DNA of 64,000 nucleotides, from NCBI GenBank assembly GCA_016721195.1, contig JADKIO010000005.1:1-64000 (forward strand), read 5' to 3'. This stretch comes from Candidatus Geothrix skivensis (GTDB lineage Bacteria; Acidobacteriota; Holophagae; Holophagales; Holophagaceae). Below the pieces are notes generated by a model. The model was given only the letters and a program-made list of their open reading frames with translations. It ran no database searches and was not told the DNA's origin. How positions within the stretch are numbered: position 1 is the stretch's first letter; the number at the start of each line of letters is the position of its first letter. This document shows positions 19,348-28,040 of the stretch, in pieces. A program made the position numbers and the translations under genes.

Positions 19348-20362
19348 TATGATTGCCATCTATGTCGTGATGGACGGCTTCGACTTCGGTGCGGGCATCC
19401 TCCATCTCTTCGTGGCCAAGACGAACGAGGAACGACGGGAAGTGCTGGGCGCCATCGGCCCCTTCTGGGATGGCAACGAGGTGTGGCTGCTGGCGGGTGG
19501 TGGCTCGCTGTTCCTGGCCTTCCCCAAGGTGCTGGCGGCGGGCTTCTCCGGCTTCTACCTGGCCATGTGGCTGGTGGTCTGGAGCCTGATGCTGCGGGGC
19601 ATCTCCATCGAGTTCCGCTCCCACGTGCAGGACGGCCTCTGGCGCCACTTCTGGGATGGCACCTTCGCGCTCTCCAGTGTGCTGCTGCCGGTGCTCTTCG
19701 GGGCGGCCCTGGGCAACGTGCTGCGGGGGGTGCCCCTGGACGCCACCGGCACCTTCCGGATGCCCCTCTGGACGGATTTCCGGCTGGGGGCCCAGCCGGG
19801 CGTCCTGGACTGGTTCACGGTGCTCATCGGCGTGTTCGCCCTGACGACGGTGACCGCCCATGGTGCCCTCTTCCTGGCCTGGAAGACGGAAGGTCCCGTG
19901 CATGACCGATCGAAGGCCTTGGCCCGAAGCCTCTGGGGCCTGGTGCTGGTGCTGTGGATCCTGGCCACCTACGCCACCCACCGGGCCAATCCCGCCATCT
20001 ACCAGAACCTTCCCAGGGCCCCGCTGGCCTGGCTGGCGAGCCTCATCTTCCTGGGCGGCCTGGGGGCCGTGTTCGTGGGCCTCAAGCGGGCACGCTTCCT
20101 CCTGGCCTTCCTCGGGTCCGGCGCCTTCATCCTCGGGCTGCTGGCGGCCACCGCCGCCAATGTCTATCCCGTCATGCTGAGGTCCACCCTGGCTCCCGCC
20201 TACGATCTGACGGCCCTGAACGCCAGCGTGGGCGGCCACGGGCTCAGGACCGGCCTGGTGTGGTGGCTCATCGGGTTCCCCATCGCCATCGGCTACGTGC
20301 TCTTCCTGTTCCGGTTCCACCGGGGCAAGGTGAGGGCGCCGGAGGAAGGTGAGGGGTACTGA
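19316..20362 (+). CDS. cydB: Cytochrome bd oxidase subunit II
   Basis: 348 residues. The start chosen is the second duplicated ATG (19316), preceded by GGAGG, giving the classical opening MHELWFWLVAVMIAIYVVMD followed by GFDFGAGIL. Later conserved blocks are GPFWDGNEVWLLAGG, FPKVLAAGFSGFYLAMWLVVW and NVYPVMLRSTL. It partners CydA in quinol oxidation. Without the insertion upstream, cydA stop and cydB start would overlap as in many cyd operons. It is convergent with hydG, 25 bases away. Confidence 0.95.
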   Translation: MHELWFWLVAVMIAIYVVMDGFDFGAGILHLFVAKTNEERREVLGAIGPFWDGNEVWLLAGGGSLFLAFPKVLAAGFSGFYLAMWLVVWSLMLRGISIEFRSHVQDGLWRHFWDGTFALSSVLLPVLFGAALGNVLRGVPLDATGTFRMPLWTDFRLGAQPGVLDWFTVLIGVFALTTVTAHGALFLAWKTEGPVHDRSKALARSLWGLVLVLWILATYATHRANPAIYQNLPRAPLAWLASLIFLGGLGAVFVGLKRARFLLAFLGSGAFILGLLAATAANVYPVMLRSTLAPAYDLTALNASVGGHGLRTGLVWWLIGFPIAIGYVLFLFRFHRGKVRAPEEGEGY

Positions 20363-20387
20363 TCCCTCGTCCAGAACGCCTTCCCGA

Positions 20388-21818
20388 CTAGAAGCGCAGG
20401 TCCCGCTCCCCCTTCTGGACCCGCTCCAGGAAGGCCTCGGTGGCGGCCCTGGCTTTGGGGTTGGGGACGGTGGCCAGCTCGCGCTCGATGATCCCCCGGC
20501 CCAGCTCCTGCAGCTCCTGGTCCCCGTAGTCCACCATGTACTCCTGGAGCGTGAGCAGCGCGTTGGGCTGGCAGACATTGGCGATCTGGCCGCTCTTGGC
20601 CAGTTTCATGAACCGATCGCCGGTGCGTCCCTCCCGGTAGCAGGCGGTGCAGTAGCTCGGGATGTAGCCATCCCTCAGGAGATCCTTCAGCACTTCGGTG
20701 GGGCTGCGGTGGTCCGCGGGCTCGAACTGGGGCACGGTTTCCTCCCCCAGCTTCTGGGTGCCCGCATACCCGCCGACACCCGTGCAGGATCCGGCGCTCA
20801 CCTGGGAGATGCCCAGGGCGATGACCTCCTCCCGGTAGCCCACGGGCTCGCGGGTGGAGAGGATCATGCCGGCATAGGGCGCCGCCAGACGCAGGACGGC
20901 GACCACCTTCATGAAGTCCTCATCCGAGACCAGGTTTGGGTGGTCCGAGGCGCTCACGCCGACGGCGGAGCGGATCCGCGGCACAGAGAGGGTGTGCGGG
21001 CCGACCCCGAAGACCGCCTCCAGGTGCTCGCCATGCATCAGCATGGCCACGGTGTCGTACTTCCAGTCGGCCAGGCCGTAGAGGACGCCCACGCCCACGT
21101 CCTCGATCCCGGCCTGCATGGCCCGGTCATGGGCCTCCGTGTGCCATTCGTAGTTGCGCTTGGGCCCGCCCCTGTGGACCCCCAGGTAGGTGGGCTTGTG
21201 GTAGGTCTCCTGGAAGAGGATGTAGGTGCCGATGCCGGCCTGCCGGAGCCTGGCGTAGTCCGCCACCGTCGTCGCGGCGATGTTGACGTTGGCCCGGCGG
21301 ATGGCGCCGTTGTTGAACTTCAGGCTGTAGATGGTCTGGATGCATTCCAGCACGTAGTCGAGGGTGCAGTTCACCGGATCCTCGCCCGCCTCCAGGGCCA
21401 GGCGCTTGTGGCCGAGGCCCTCCAGGACCCGGACTTCCTCGGCCAGCTCCTGCTGCGTGAGCCTGCGGCGCTCCATGGTCTTGTTGGTGCAGCTGTAGCC
21501 GCAGTAGCTGCAGTTGTTCACGCAGTAGTCGGACAGGTAGAGGGGCGCGAACATCACGATGCGCCGCCCGTAGATGTGCTCCTTCACCTTCCGGGACAGG
21601 GTGAAGATCTCGGCCAGGACTTCCCTGGACGGCACTTCCAGCAGCACGGCGGCTTCCCGGTGCGTCAAGCCCACGAAGGTGGCGGCCTTCTGGAGGATCT
21701 CCCGGACCCGTCCGGGATCCTCGGCCTGCGTGCGGGCCTCAGCCAAGGTTGCCAGGATCTCACCGTGGTGGATGAACCCATTGGCATCCAGGGACCTGGG
21801 ATCGTACGCGCTCATCAT
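20388..21818 (-). CDS. hydG: [FeFe]-hydrogenase H-cluster radical SAM maturase HydG
   Basis: 476 residues. The radical SAM cluster motif is CVNNCSYCGY (CX3CX2C) near residue 95. The C-terminal second cluster motif is CTAC followed exactly 22 residues later by Cys (CX2CX22C), which separates HydG from ThiH. HydG splits tyrosine to make the CO and CN ligands of the hydrogenase H cluster. Its start overlaps the stop of the TM1266-family gene (ATGA). HydE, HydF and the hydrogenase are not in the window, so they must lie elsewhere. Confidence 0.93.
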   Translation of the reverse strand: MMSAYDPRSLDANGFIHHGEILATLAEARTQAEDPGRVREILQKAATFVGLTHREAAVLLEVPSREVLAEIFTLSRKVKEHIYGRRIVMFAPLYLSDYCVNNCSYCGYSCTNKTMERRRLTQQELAEEVRVLEGLGHKRLALEAGEDPVNCTLDYVLECIQTIYSLKFNNGAIRRANVNIAATTVADYARLRQAGIGTYILFQETYHKPTYLGVHRGGPKRNYEWHTEAHDRAMQAGIEDVGVGVLYGLADWKYDTVAMLMHGEHLEAVFGVGPHTLSVPRIRSAVGVSASDHPNLVSDEDFMKVVAVLRLAAPYAGMILSTREPVGYREEVIALGISQVSAGSCTGVGGYAGTQKLGEETVPQFEPADHRSPTEVLKDLLRDGYIPSYCTACYREGRTGDRFMKLAKSGQIANVCQPNALLTLQEYMVDYGDQELQELGRGIIERELATVPNPKARAATEAFLERVQKGERDLRF

Positions 21819-22093
21819 GCCTCCCGCCTGGCAGGGGCTGCCCCCAGAGGCTCCCGGGTCAAGGCCGTCTTGACGGACACGCCGGGAATCCGCCCCAGGC
21901 GCCCGGTCAGGGCGCTGATGTCGTCGGTGCTGCCATCCACGATCAGGGAGACGACGGAAACCTTGCGGGACCGATAGGGAACGCCCATGCGGCCCACGAT
22001 GATCTCGGCGAAGTCATGGAGGAGCGCATTCACCGCTGGCACGGCGGAGGTGTCCTCGATGATGATTCCGGCAACTCCCAGGCGCTTCTGCAT
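21815..22093 (-). CDS. TM1266-family iron-only hydrogenase system regulator, 92 aa
   Basis: A small ACT/NikR-C-like domain protein beginning MQKRLGVAGIIIEDTSAVPA, with HDFAEIIVGRMGVPYRSRKV, then VSVVSLIVDGSTDDISALTG and GRIPGVSVKTALT. This is the family coded beside [FeFe]-hydrogenase maturation genes. ATG 22093 has GAGAGG upstream; a longer frame from 22168 is less likely. It overlaps hydG by four bases, supporting a two-gene operon. Confidence 0.85.
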   Translation of the reverse strand: MQKRLGVAGIIIEDTSAVPAVNALLHDFAEIIVGRMGVPYRSRKVSVVSLIVDGSTDDISALTGRLGRIPGVSVKTALTREPLGAAPARREA

Positions 22094-22303
22094 GGCTTCG
22101 GCCTCTCGGGTGTCCGTTCCCGCAGGTGAGCGGGAGGACGCGGAGAGCCGGGTCGATGCGGCAAGCATGCGTCCTTCCGCTCGGGGGTGAAGCCTCGCGG
22201 TCGGAAAGGTTGGATGGACCGGCAGCGGAACGGATTCCAGTGCCCGACGGGACCAGTATCCTCCGGTTCGGTCAAAGATGCCACATAGGTCATTAATAAA
22301 AAA

Positions 22304-22852
22304 TCAGGCCGGACGGGAGGCCCGCCAGCGCCAGATCAGCCAGGCCCAGCAGGCCAGCATGCCAAGCCAGCCCATGGCCCGGAGGACCTGGCCCAGGACC
22401 GTATCCTGGGCCAGGCAGCCCCAGCGACCCAGGAGCTCAGCCCAGTCGTGCTCGCCACCCCCCACCAGGGGCAGCACCTGGGCCCGGGCATCGGCCACGT
22501 AGCGGGCGATGTTCAAGAGGTTCTCGAAGGTCCATACGCCCGCCACGGCGACCCCGACGGTATCGCGGCGCAGGAGAAAGGAGCCCGTCACCCCGAGGGG
22601 CACCAGCAGCTGCATGAGGGTGCCCCCCAAGACCGTGAGCGGTTCCCAGCCGAAGAGGCCGAAGAGGGGATGCCCGGCCTCGTGGAAGAGGAGGTTCACG
22701 CCATCCAGCAGGGGAATCCAGCCCGGCTCGCTGCCGAGGGCCAGGATGAAGAGCAGGCCGAACCCGAGGGAAGTGACGACGAGTCCTGCCGTACCCACGG
22801 GGCGCCAGGGCTCATCCAGCGCTGCTTGAAGGGACTCGGGAAGGGGGATCAC
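22304..22852 (-). CDS. Integral membrane protein with HEAGH motif, 182 aa
   Basis: The protein has about four hydrophobic segments. NLLFHEAGHPLFGLFGWEP near residue 55 places a zinc-peptidase-like HExxH at a membrane face, followed by GGTLMQLLVPLGV, reminiscent of M50-type membrane metalloproteins. The second half includes TFENLLNIARYVADARAQ, which may supply further polar ligands. It could be an intramembrane protease-like protein or a membrane protein of unknown activity. The stop is followed by a T-run (TGATTTTTTATT) that may end transcription. Confidence 0.65.
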   Translation of the reverse strand: MIPLPESLQAALDEPWRPVGTAGLVVTSLGFGLLFILALGSEPGWIPLLDGVNLLFHEAGHPLFGLFGWEPLTVLGGTLMQLLVPLGVTGSFLLRRDTVGVAVAGVWTFENLLNIARYVADARAQVLPLVGGGEHDWAELLGRWGCLAQDTVLGQVLRAMGWLGMLACWAWLIWRWRASRPA

Positions 22853-22928
22853 GTGGGAGCCTGCGCAGCAAGGTGAGCATTGATTGTCTCAGGGTTTCCC
22901 CGCCGGCTCACCCCCGCGACGAGTCGCG

Positions 22929-23756
22929 CTACACCCAAGCTTCCTGGCGGATCTCGCCATTCACGCCGACCACAATGGCCTTGATGGGCACCTTGCGGGT
23001 GGCCCGCTGGGCGGCGGTCTGGGCCATGCGCAGCAGCCCGCCGCAGCAGGGAACCTCCATGATCATGACGGAGACCGTGTTGACCTTGGCCTCGTCGATG
23101 AGGGCCGTGAGCTTGTCCAGGTAGACGTCCTGGTTCTGGTCCAGCTTCGGGCAGGCGATGGCGAGCTTCTTCCCCGGCAACCAGGCCTGGTTGAAGTCCG
23201 CCATGGCGAAGGCCACGCAGTCCGCCGCCAGGAGCAGGTCCGCCTTCTCGAACACGGGATTCATGGGCGAGATGAGGTGCAGCTGCACGGGCCAGTGGGT
23301 GAGCTGGCTCACCTGGCCCGCCTGGGCCACGGGGGTCGCGCTGCCCCGGGTCAGGTTCTGGGAGGCGGAGCCTGGGCAGCCCTGGTTCATGGTCTTCTCC
23401 TTGTAGTCGGGGGTTGCCAGGCCAAGCTCCTGGAGGTAGGCGAGGGCCTGGTTCAGGAAGGTGGTCTGGCCGTGTGCATGCAGGTGCCTGAGGTGGGCCT
23501 TGAGGGTGTTGGGCCCCTTGGGCAGGAGGTTGTCCAGGGTACGCCGCTCGTCGTAGGGCGCGGCCTCCCGCGTTTCCACCACGATGGCGCCCTGGGGGCA
23601 CTCCCCCACGCAGGCGCCCAGCCCATCACAGGTGATCTCCGAGACCAGCCGGGCTTTCCCATCGATCATCTGCAGCGCACCTTCAGGACAGCCCTGGGCG
23701 CAGAGCCCGCAGCCATCGCACTTCTCCTCGTCGATCCGGATGATCTGGCGCTCCAT
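22929..23756 (-). CDS. Ferredoxin-domain 4Fe-4S protein, 275 aa
   Basis: ATG 23756 follows AGGAGA. Residues 1-70 form a two-cluster ferredoxin: CDGCGLCAQGCPEGAL (CX2CX2CX3CP) and CDGLGACVGECPQGAI (CX5CX3CP). The C-terminal part has FEKADLLLAADCVAFAMADF, then IACPKLD and a VPCCGG motif near residue 235, typical of a conserved electron-transfer protein family. It probably shuttles electrons in anaerobic metabolism. It lies downstream of a 250-base AT-rich intergenic region that likely holds its promoter. Confidence 0.82.
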   Translation of the reverse strand: MERQIIRIDEEKCDGCGLCAQGCPEGALQMIDGKARLVSEITCDGLGACVGECPQGAIVVETREAAPYDERRTLDNLLPKGPNTLKAHLRHLHAHGQTTFLNQALAYLQELGLATPDYKEKTMNQGCPGSASQNLTRGSATPVAQAGQVSQLTHWPVQLHLISPMNPVFEKADLLLAADCVAFAMADFNQAWLPGKKLAIACPKLDQNQDVYLDKLTALIDEAKVNTVSVMIMEVPCCGGLLRMAQTAAQRATRKVPIKAIVVGVNGEIRQEAWV

Positions 23757-24012
23757 GCGGTTCTCCTGGGCCTCGTCGGCAGCGGCGGCTCGGGGCTTCT
23801 GAAGGTCATGGTGGCGAAAAAAAGGACCTGATTGCCCTGAATCTCTAAGTATCCCATCGCCTCTGTGGACAATGGTCACAGCAGCAGTATGTTGATAACT
23901 ATTTTATTTAGATTATTTATGAATCACAAAGCCCGGGCATGGTCTGGATGCCACTGCTCGCAACCTCCTTGCCTTGGGCTTCCTGCGCCGGCTCCAGATG
24001 CAAGAAGAGCAA

Positions 24013-24678
24013 TCAAACGTGGGCTGCATGCCGCTGCACGATCCACTCTACGACCTGGTCGATATTTAGGATGCTGGAGTCGAGTTCTGTTGCATCATCG
24101 GCCTTGCGCAGGGGGGAGGCGGCCCGGGTGCTGTCGGCGCTGTCCCGGCGCTGCAGATCCGCCAGCACCGCCTCGAAATCCGGCGTCTGGCCTTTGGCCT
24201 GCAACTCCAGGAACCGGCGCTGGGCCCGGGCCTCGGGGCTGGCGGTGAGGAAGATCTTGCAGCAGGCCCCGGTGAACACCACGGTGCCGATGTCCCGGCC
24301 ATCCACCACCCAGCGGCCGCTCGCGCCGATGCGGCGCTGCTGGTCCACCAGTAGCTCGCGGACCCGGGCATCGGCGCTCACGGGGGTGACCAGGAGGGTG
24401 ACTTCGGGAGAACGGATGGCCTCGCTGACATCCTCTCCGGCCAGAAACATCCGCCCCTGTTCCTGGGCGAGGTCCAGGCTGGCCAGCAGGTGCTCCAGGG
24501 CACCCCGGTCCGAAAGCTCGATGCCGGCCCGCCGAACGGCCAGGGCGGCGGCCCGGTACATGGCGCCGGTATCGAGGTACTGCCAGCCCAGGCGCGTGGC
24601 GACCCGCTTGGCGGTGGTGGATTTTCCCACGCCGGACGGGCCGTCGATGGCGATCAGGGGAAGGGCGGCGGTGGACAT
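24013..24678 (-). CDS. cmk: Cytidylate kinase
   Basis: 221 residues from ATG 24678. The P-loop is IDGPSGVGKSTTAK, then YLDTGAMYRAAAL (substrate-binding DTGAMYR), RWVVDGRDIGTVVF (DGRDIGT) and FLTASPEARAQRRF. It phosphorylates CMP and dCMP. An in-frame ATG at 24714 or GTG at 24717 overlapping the upstream cytochrome stop would add 12-13 residues; the shorter start matches the family better. Normal length, core housekeeping gene. Confidence 0.93.
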   Translation of the reverse strand: MSTAALPLIAIDGPSGVGKSTTAKRVATRLGWQYLDTGAMYRAAALAVRRAGIELSDRGALEHLLASLDLAQEQGRMFLAGEDVSEAIRSPEVTLLVTPVSADARVRELLVDQQRRIGASGRWVVDGRDIGTVVFTGACCKIFLTASPEARAQRRFLELQAKGQTPDFEAVLADLQRRDSADSTRAASPLRKADDATELDSSILNIDQVVEWIVQRHAAHV

Positions 24679-24713
24679 ACCAGCATTCTGGAGGGCCGCT
24701 GCACGCCATTCCA

Positions 24714-26165
24714 TCACTTCATGCCAAAGACCTTGAGGATCTGCGGATCCTTCTCGTCCTGGGCCAGGATGGTGTGGCAGGTGTCGCAGTCGCCCTTGAT
24801 GGTGCGGCCATCGGCGGCAGTGTGGCTGCCGTCGTGACAGCGGAAGCAGCCCACGGCCTCTTCATGGCCGATGTTGTTGGGGTGGGTGCCCCAGGTGATC
24901 TTCATCTCGGGGAAGACATTGCGCAGGTAGATGGCCTTGACCACCTCGCCGGCGGTGTCCACCTGGGCTCGCTTCTGCTTGTAGATCTCGGGGTAGGCGG
25001 TGCGGTAGTACTCCGCCAGATCCACGGGGATCTTGGCGGCGGCCACCTTCTGATCGGCGTATTCCACCTTCAGCAGTTCGAGGGCCTTCTTCTTGAGGAA
25101 GGGCAGCTCGGTGCTCATGCGCTTGTCGGCAAGGGCCTTGTCCAGGGCCCGGTCGGGCAGGTGGAAGGCATGGGTGGGCCGGTTGTGGCAGTCGATGCAA
25201 TCCATGCCGCGAGTGGTCGCCTTGGCGAGCTTTTCCTTGGGCAGGTTCTTGAACTCGCTGGTCACGTACTCCGTGAGGGTGCCGTTCTCCTCCCTGTAGA
25301 TGACCTTGGGGATCTCCTGCCGGCGGGTGTCGGTGGTCACGTAGCTGATGCGCTCCATGTTGTCGAGGTGGCGGCCGTGGATGCCCGTGGTGCCGTTGGG
25401 GGTATGGCCCCCGATCTTCAGCAGCAGGATGCTGGTGGCCGGCGTATTGGTCTCATCCTCGGCGAACTTGGTGCGGACGATCAGCTTGTCGTTGGTGAAC
25501 TTCTGGGGCCAGTGGCACTGCTCGCAGGTTTCCCGGGCCGGGCGCAGGTGTTCCACGGGGCTGGGAATGGGTCGGGAGAAGGTGCCGAAGGCCACGGCGA
25601 AGAGCTGCCGGGTGCCCGAAAGCTTGGCCCGCACCAGGGCGGGGGCCCCATGACCGATGTGGCACTGGGCGCAGCCCACGCGGGAATGCGGGGAGTCCAG
25701 GAAGGCCGTGTATTCGGGGCTCATCACCGTGTGGCAGGTGAGGCCACAGAACTGGTTGGAGTCCATGTACTCCACGCCCTTCAGGCTCGCGGTGCCCATG
25801 ATGGACACATTGATGAAGGTCAGTACGCCGACCACGGTCAGAAGGCGACGCACGCCGGGATGCTTGAAGTCCACGGCCTGGAGGGGCAGGGGCTCCTCGC
25901 CGGAGGCCTTGCGCTGCCGCCGAAGGCGCAGGAGGCCGATGGGGATGAGAATCAGGCCGAGGAGGAACAGGCCCGGCAGGATGAGGAACAGCAGGATGCC
26001 CGCATAGGGGTGGACCGAGCGACCGCTGGTAAGTTCCATGAACCAGAACCAGACCAGCACGAAAGCCGAGCTGGTCGTCAGAGCCGCGCCTGCCAGGGTC
26101 AGCCAGTTGTTGCCCAGTTGGAACACCAGCCGAGTCAGGTCCCTGATGCGTTCACCGATGCTCAT
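24714..26165 (-). CDS. NapC/NirT-family membrane-anchored multiheme cytochrome c, 483 aa
   Basis: The N-terminus has two to three membrane helices (FVLVWFWFMEL, LLFLILPGLFLLGLILIPIG, LLTVVGVLTFINVSIMG). Six heme sites follow: CGLTCH (CX3CH) near residue 140, then CAQCH, CEQCH, CIDCH, CFRCH and CDTCH. The block FCGLTCHTVMSPEYTAF...SPHSRVGCAQCHIG is typical of NapC/NirT proteins that pass electrons from quinol to periplasmic acceptors. In a Geothrix-like organism this could feed extracellular or nitrogen-oxide respiration. A TTGACA-like -35 lies upstream (complement of 26296-26301). Confidence 0.9.
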   Translation of the reverse strand: MSIGERIRDLTRLVFQLGNNWLTLAGAALTTSSAFVLVWFWFMELTSGRSVHPYAGILLFLILPGLFLLGLILIPIGLLRLRRQRKASGEEPLPLQAVDFKHPGVRRLLTVVGVLTFINVSIMGTASLKGVEYMDSNQFCGLTCHTVMSPEYTAFLDSPHSRVGCAQCHIGHGAPALVRAKLSGTRQLFAVAFGTFSRPIPSPVEHLRPARETCEQCHWPQKFTNDKLIVRTKFAEDETNTPATSILLLKIGGHTPNGTTGIHGRHLDNMERISYVTTDTRRQEIPKVIYREENGTLTEYVTSEFKNLPKEKLAKATTRGMDCIDCHNRPTHAFHLPDRALDKALADKRMSTELPFLKKKALELLKVEYADQKVAAAKIPVDLAEYYRTAYPEIYKQKRAQVDTAGEVVKAIYLRNVFPEMKITWGTHPNNIGHEEAVGCFRCHDGSHTAADGRTIKGDCDTCHTILAQDEKDPQILKVFGMK

Positions 26166-26351
26166 CGAACCACCTCCAGACCTTCAGGGGCTAACTCAGT
26201 CGATATTCGAGTATGAATTGTCCTGAATTACCCTAACTTTCCTCCAGCCACGGCGCAAGCCTTGAAGGGGGCGCATTTCTATGCAACTTGAATGATGTCA
26301 ATCGGACACGCGGTGGCTTGTGACACATGTCCTGACCGGGAATCCGGGGCC

Positions 26352-28040
26352 TCAATGGTGCGGGTGCCCCAGGAGCCTCAGGAAGGAGTCTCCGTACTGC
26401 TGCAGCTTCTTCGGCCCCACCCCGCTCAGCGCCAGGAACTCGGCTGGGGTGGCGGGCCGGAACCGGGCCATCTGCTGCAGGGTGGCATCGCTGAAGATCA
26501 CATAGGCGGGCACGCCCCGGGCATCCGCCAGCTGCTTGCGCAGGGCCTTCAGCTCCCGGTACAGGGCCTCCTCACCTTCCACGGGGCCCTCGGAAAGGGG
26601 TGCCCGGGAGCCCCGGGGGGAGCCGCGCTTGGCCTTCCCGGGGGTGGGCGCGGCCTGGAGCGGATCGGCTCCCGTGCAGACATCGCAGGAACTGCCGCAG
26701 GCCTCCATGCGCTCGCCGAAGTGGGCCAGCAGGGCCTGGTGCCGGCAACGAAGGGACTCGGCCAGCCGGAAGAGGTCGCGGGTCTGGCGCTGCTGGGCCT
26801 GGGCCAGGGAGGCCTCCAGGCCATCGGTGAAGCGGTCGTAGCTGAGCACGTCCCCCCAGCCGTAGAACATGATGCAGTCGGCATCGGCCCCGTCCCGGCC
26901 CGCCCGGCCGATCTCCTGGTACCAGCCCTCCACGCTCTTGGGCATGTCCCGGTGGATGACGTAGCGGATGTTGCTCTTGTCGATGCCCATGCCGAAGGCG
27001 ACCGTCGCCACGATGACGTCCACGTCGTCGCGCTGGAAGGCCTCCTGGGCGGCGGAGCGGGCCGCCGTGTCCATGCCCGCGTGGTAGGCGGCGGCCCGGA
27101 GCCCTTCGCCCGAGAGGAAGGCCGCCGTGGCCTCCACGGATTTCCGGGACAGGCAGTAGATGATTCCGCTTTCGCCGCGCCGGGCGAGGACCAGGCGCAG
27201 CAGGGCTTCGCGCACCTGGGGCTGGCCCTCCACGCCCTTTCGATAGGCGCTGATGCGCAGGTTGGAGCGGTAGAAGGAGCCCTGCACTTCCAGGGGATGG
27301 CGCATCTCCAGCTGGGCGGCGATGTCCCGGCGCACCTCGGGCGTGGCCGTGGCGGTGAGGGCAAGCACCGGCACCCGGGGGAAGCGCTGCTTCAGCCCCG
27401 CCAGGGTCCGGTAGGCTGGCCGGAAGTCATGGCCCCAGTGGCTGATGCAGTGCGCCTCATCCACGGCGATGAGGCGCAGGTCCACCTCCCGCAGCAGGTC
27501 CGCCAGGTAGAGCTCCAGCCCCTCCGGCGCAGCGTACACCAGCTCCAGCTCCCCGTTCTTGAGGGCGCGGATGCGTTCCCGGCGTTGTTCGGCGTCCAGA
27601 CTCGAGTTCAGGAAGGTGGCGCGGAGCCCGGCCTCGGTGAGGGCATCGACCTGATCCTTCATGAGCGCGATGAGGGGGGAGACGACCAGAGTGACGCCCC
27701 CCAGCAGCCGGGCCGGCAGCTGGTAGGTGAGGGACTTGCCAGCGCCCGTGGGCATGATGCCCACCACGTCGCGACCCGCCAGGACCGCCTCGATGATGGC
27801 CCGCTGGCCGGGGCGGAAGGTGCCATAGCCGAAGGTGGCCTTGAGGGCCCCTTCGAGGTCGGGGGGCGCCTCCAGATCCACCGCCAGGGCCTTCAGGGCT
27901 GCGATGGCCCCGGCTTCGAAGGCTTCTGGCTGTTGCCTGTAGCGCGCCCGGAGCAGCTCGAGGCCCTCGCGGCAGGCCGCCGAGGCACCCTGGGCCAGCA
28001 GGGTGCGCAGGCGCTCGACCTCATCCAGAACCGGAGGCAA
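26352..28040 (-). CDS. recQ: RecQ-type ATP-dependent DNA helicase, 562 aa
   Basis: An N-terminal ~65-residue extension precedes the helicase core. Motifs are GTFRPGQ (motif 0), MPTGAGKSL (Walker A), VDEAHCISHWGHDFRP (DEAH plus the RecQ aromatic loop), ALTATAT, and QEIGRAGRDG (motif VI). A zinc-like CGSSCDVC follows, then an HRDC-like end (EFLALSGVGPKKLQQYG). The start is a TTG at 28040 directly after the hisC stop, suggesting coupling. It unwinds duplex DNA 3'-5' in repair. Confidence 0.92.
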   Translation of the reverse strand: MPPVLDEVERLRTLLAQGASAACREGLELLRARYRQQPEAFEAGAIAALKALAVDLEAPPDLEGALKATFGYGTFRPGQRAIIEAVLAGRDVVGIMPTGAGKSLTYQLPARLLGGVTLVVSPLIALMKDQVDALTEAGLRATFLNSSLDAEQRRERIRALKNGELELVYAAPEGLELYLADLLREVDLRLIAVDEAHCISHWGHDFRPAYRTLAGLKQRFPRVPVLALTATATPEVRRDIAAQLEMRHPLEVQGSFYRSNLRISAYRKGVEGQPQVREALLRLVLARRGESGIIYCLSRKSVEATAAFLSGEGLRAAAYHAGMDTAARSAAQEAFQRDDVDVIVATVAFGMGIDKSNIRYVIHRDMPKSVEGWYQEIGRAGRDGADADCIMFYGWGDVLSYDRFTDGLEASLAQAQQRQTRDLFRLAESLRCRHQALLAHFGERMEACGSSCDVCTGADPLQAAPTPGKAKRGSPRGSRAPLSEGPVEGEEALYRELKALRKQLADARGVPAYVIFSDATLQQMARFRPATPAEFLALSGVGPKKLQQYGDSFLRLLGHPHH

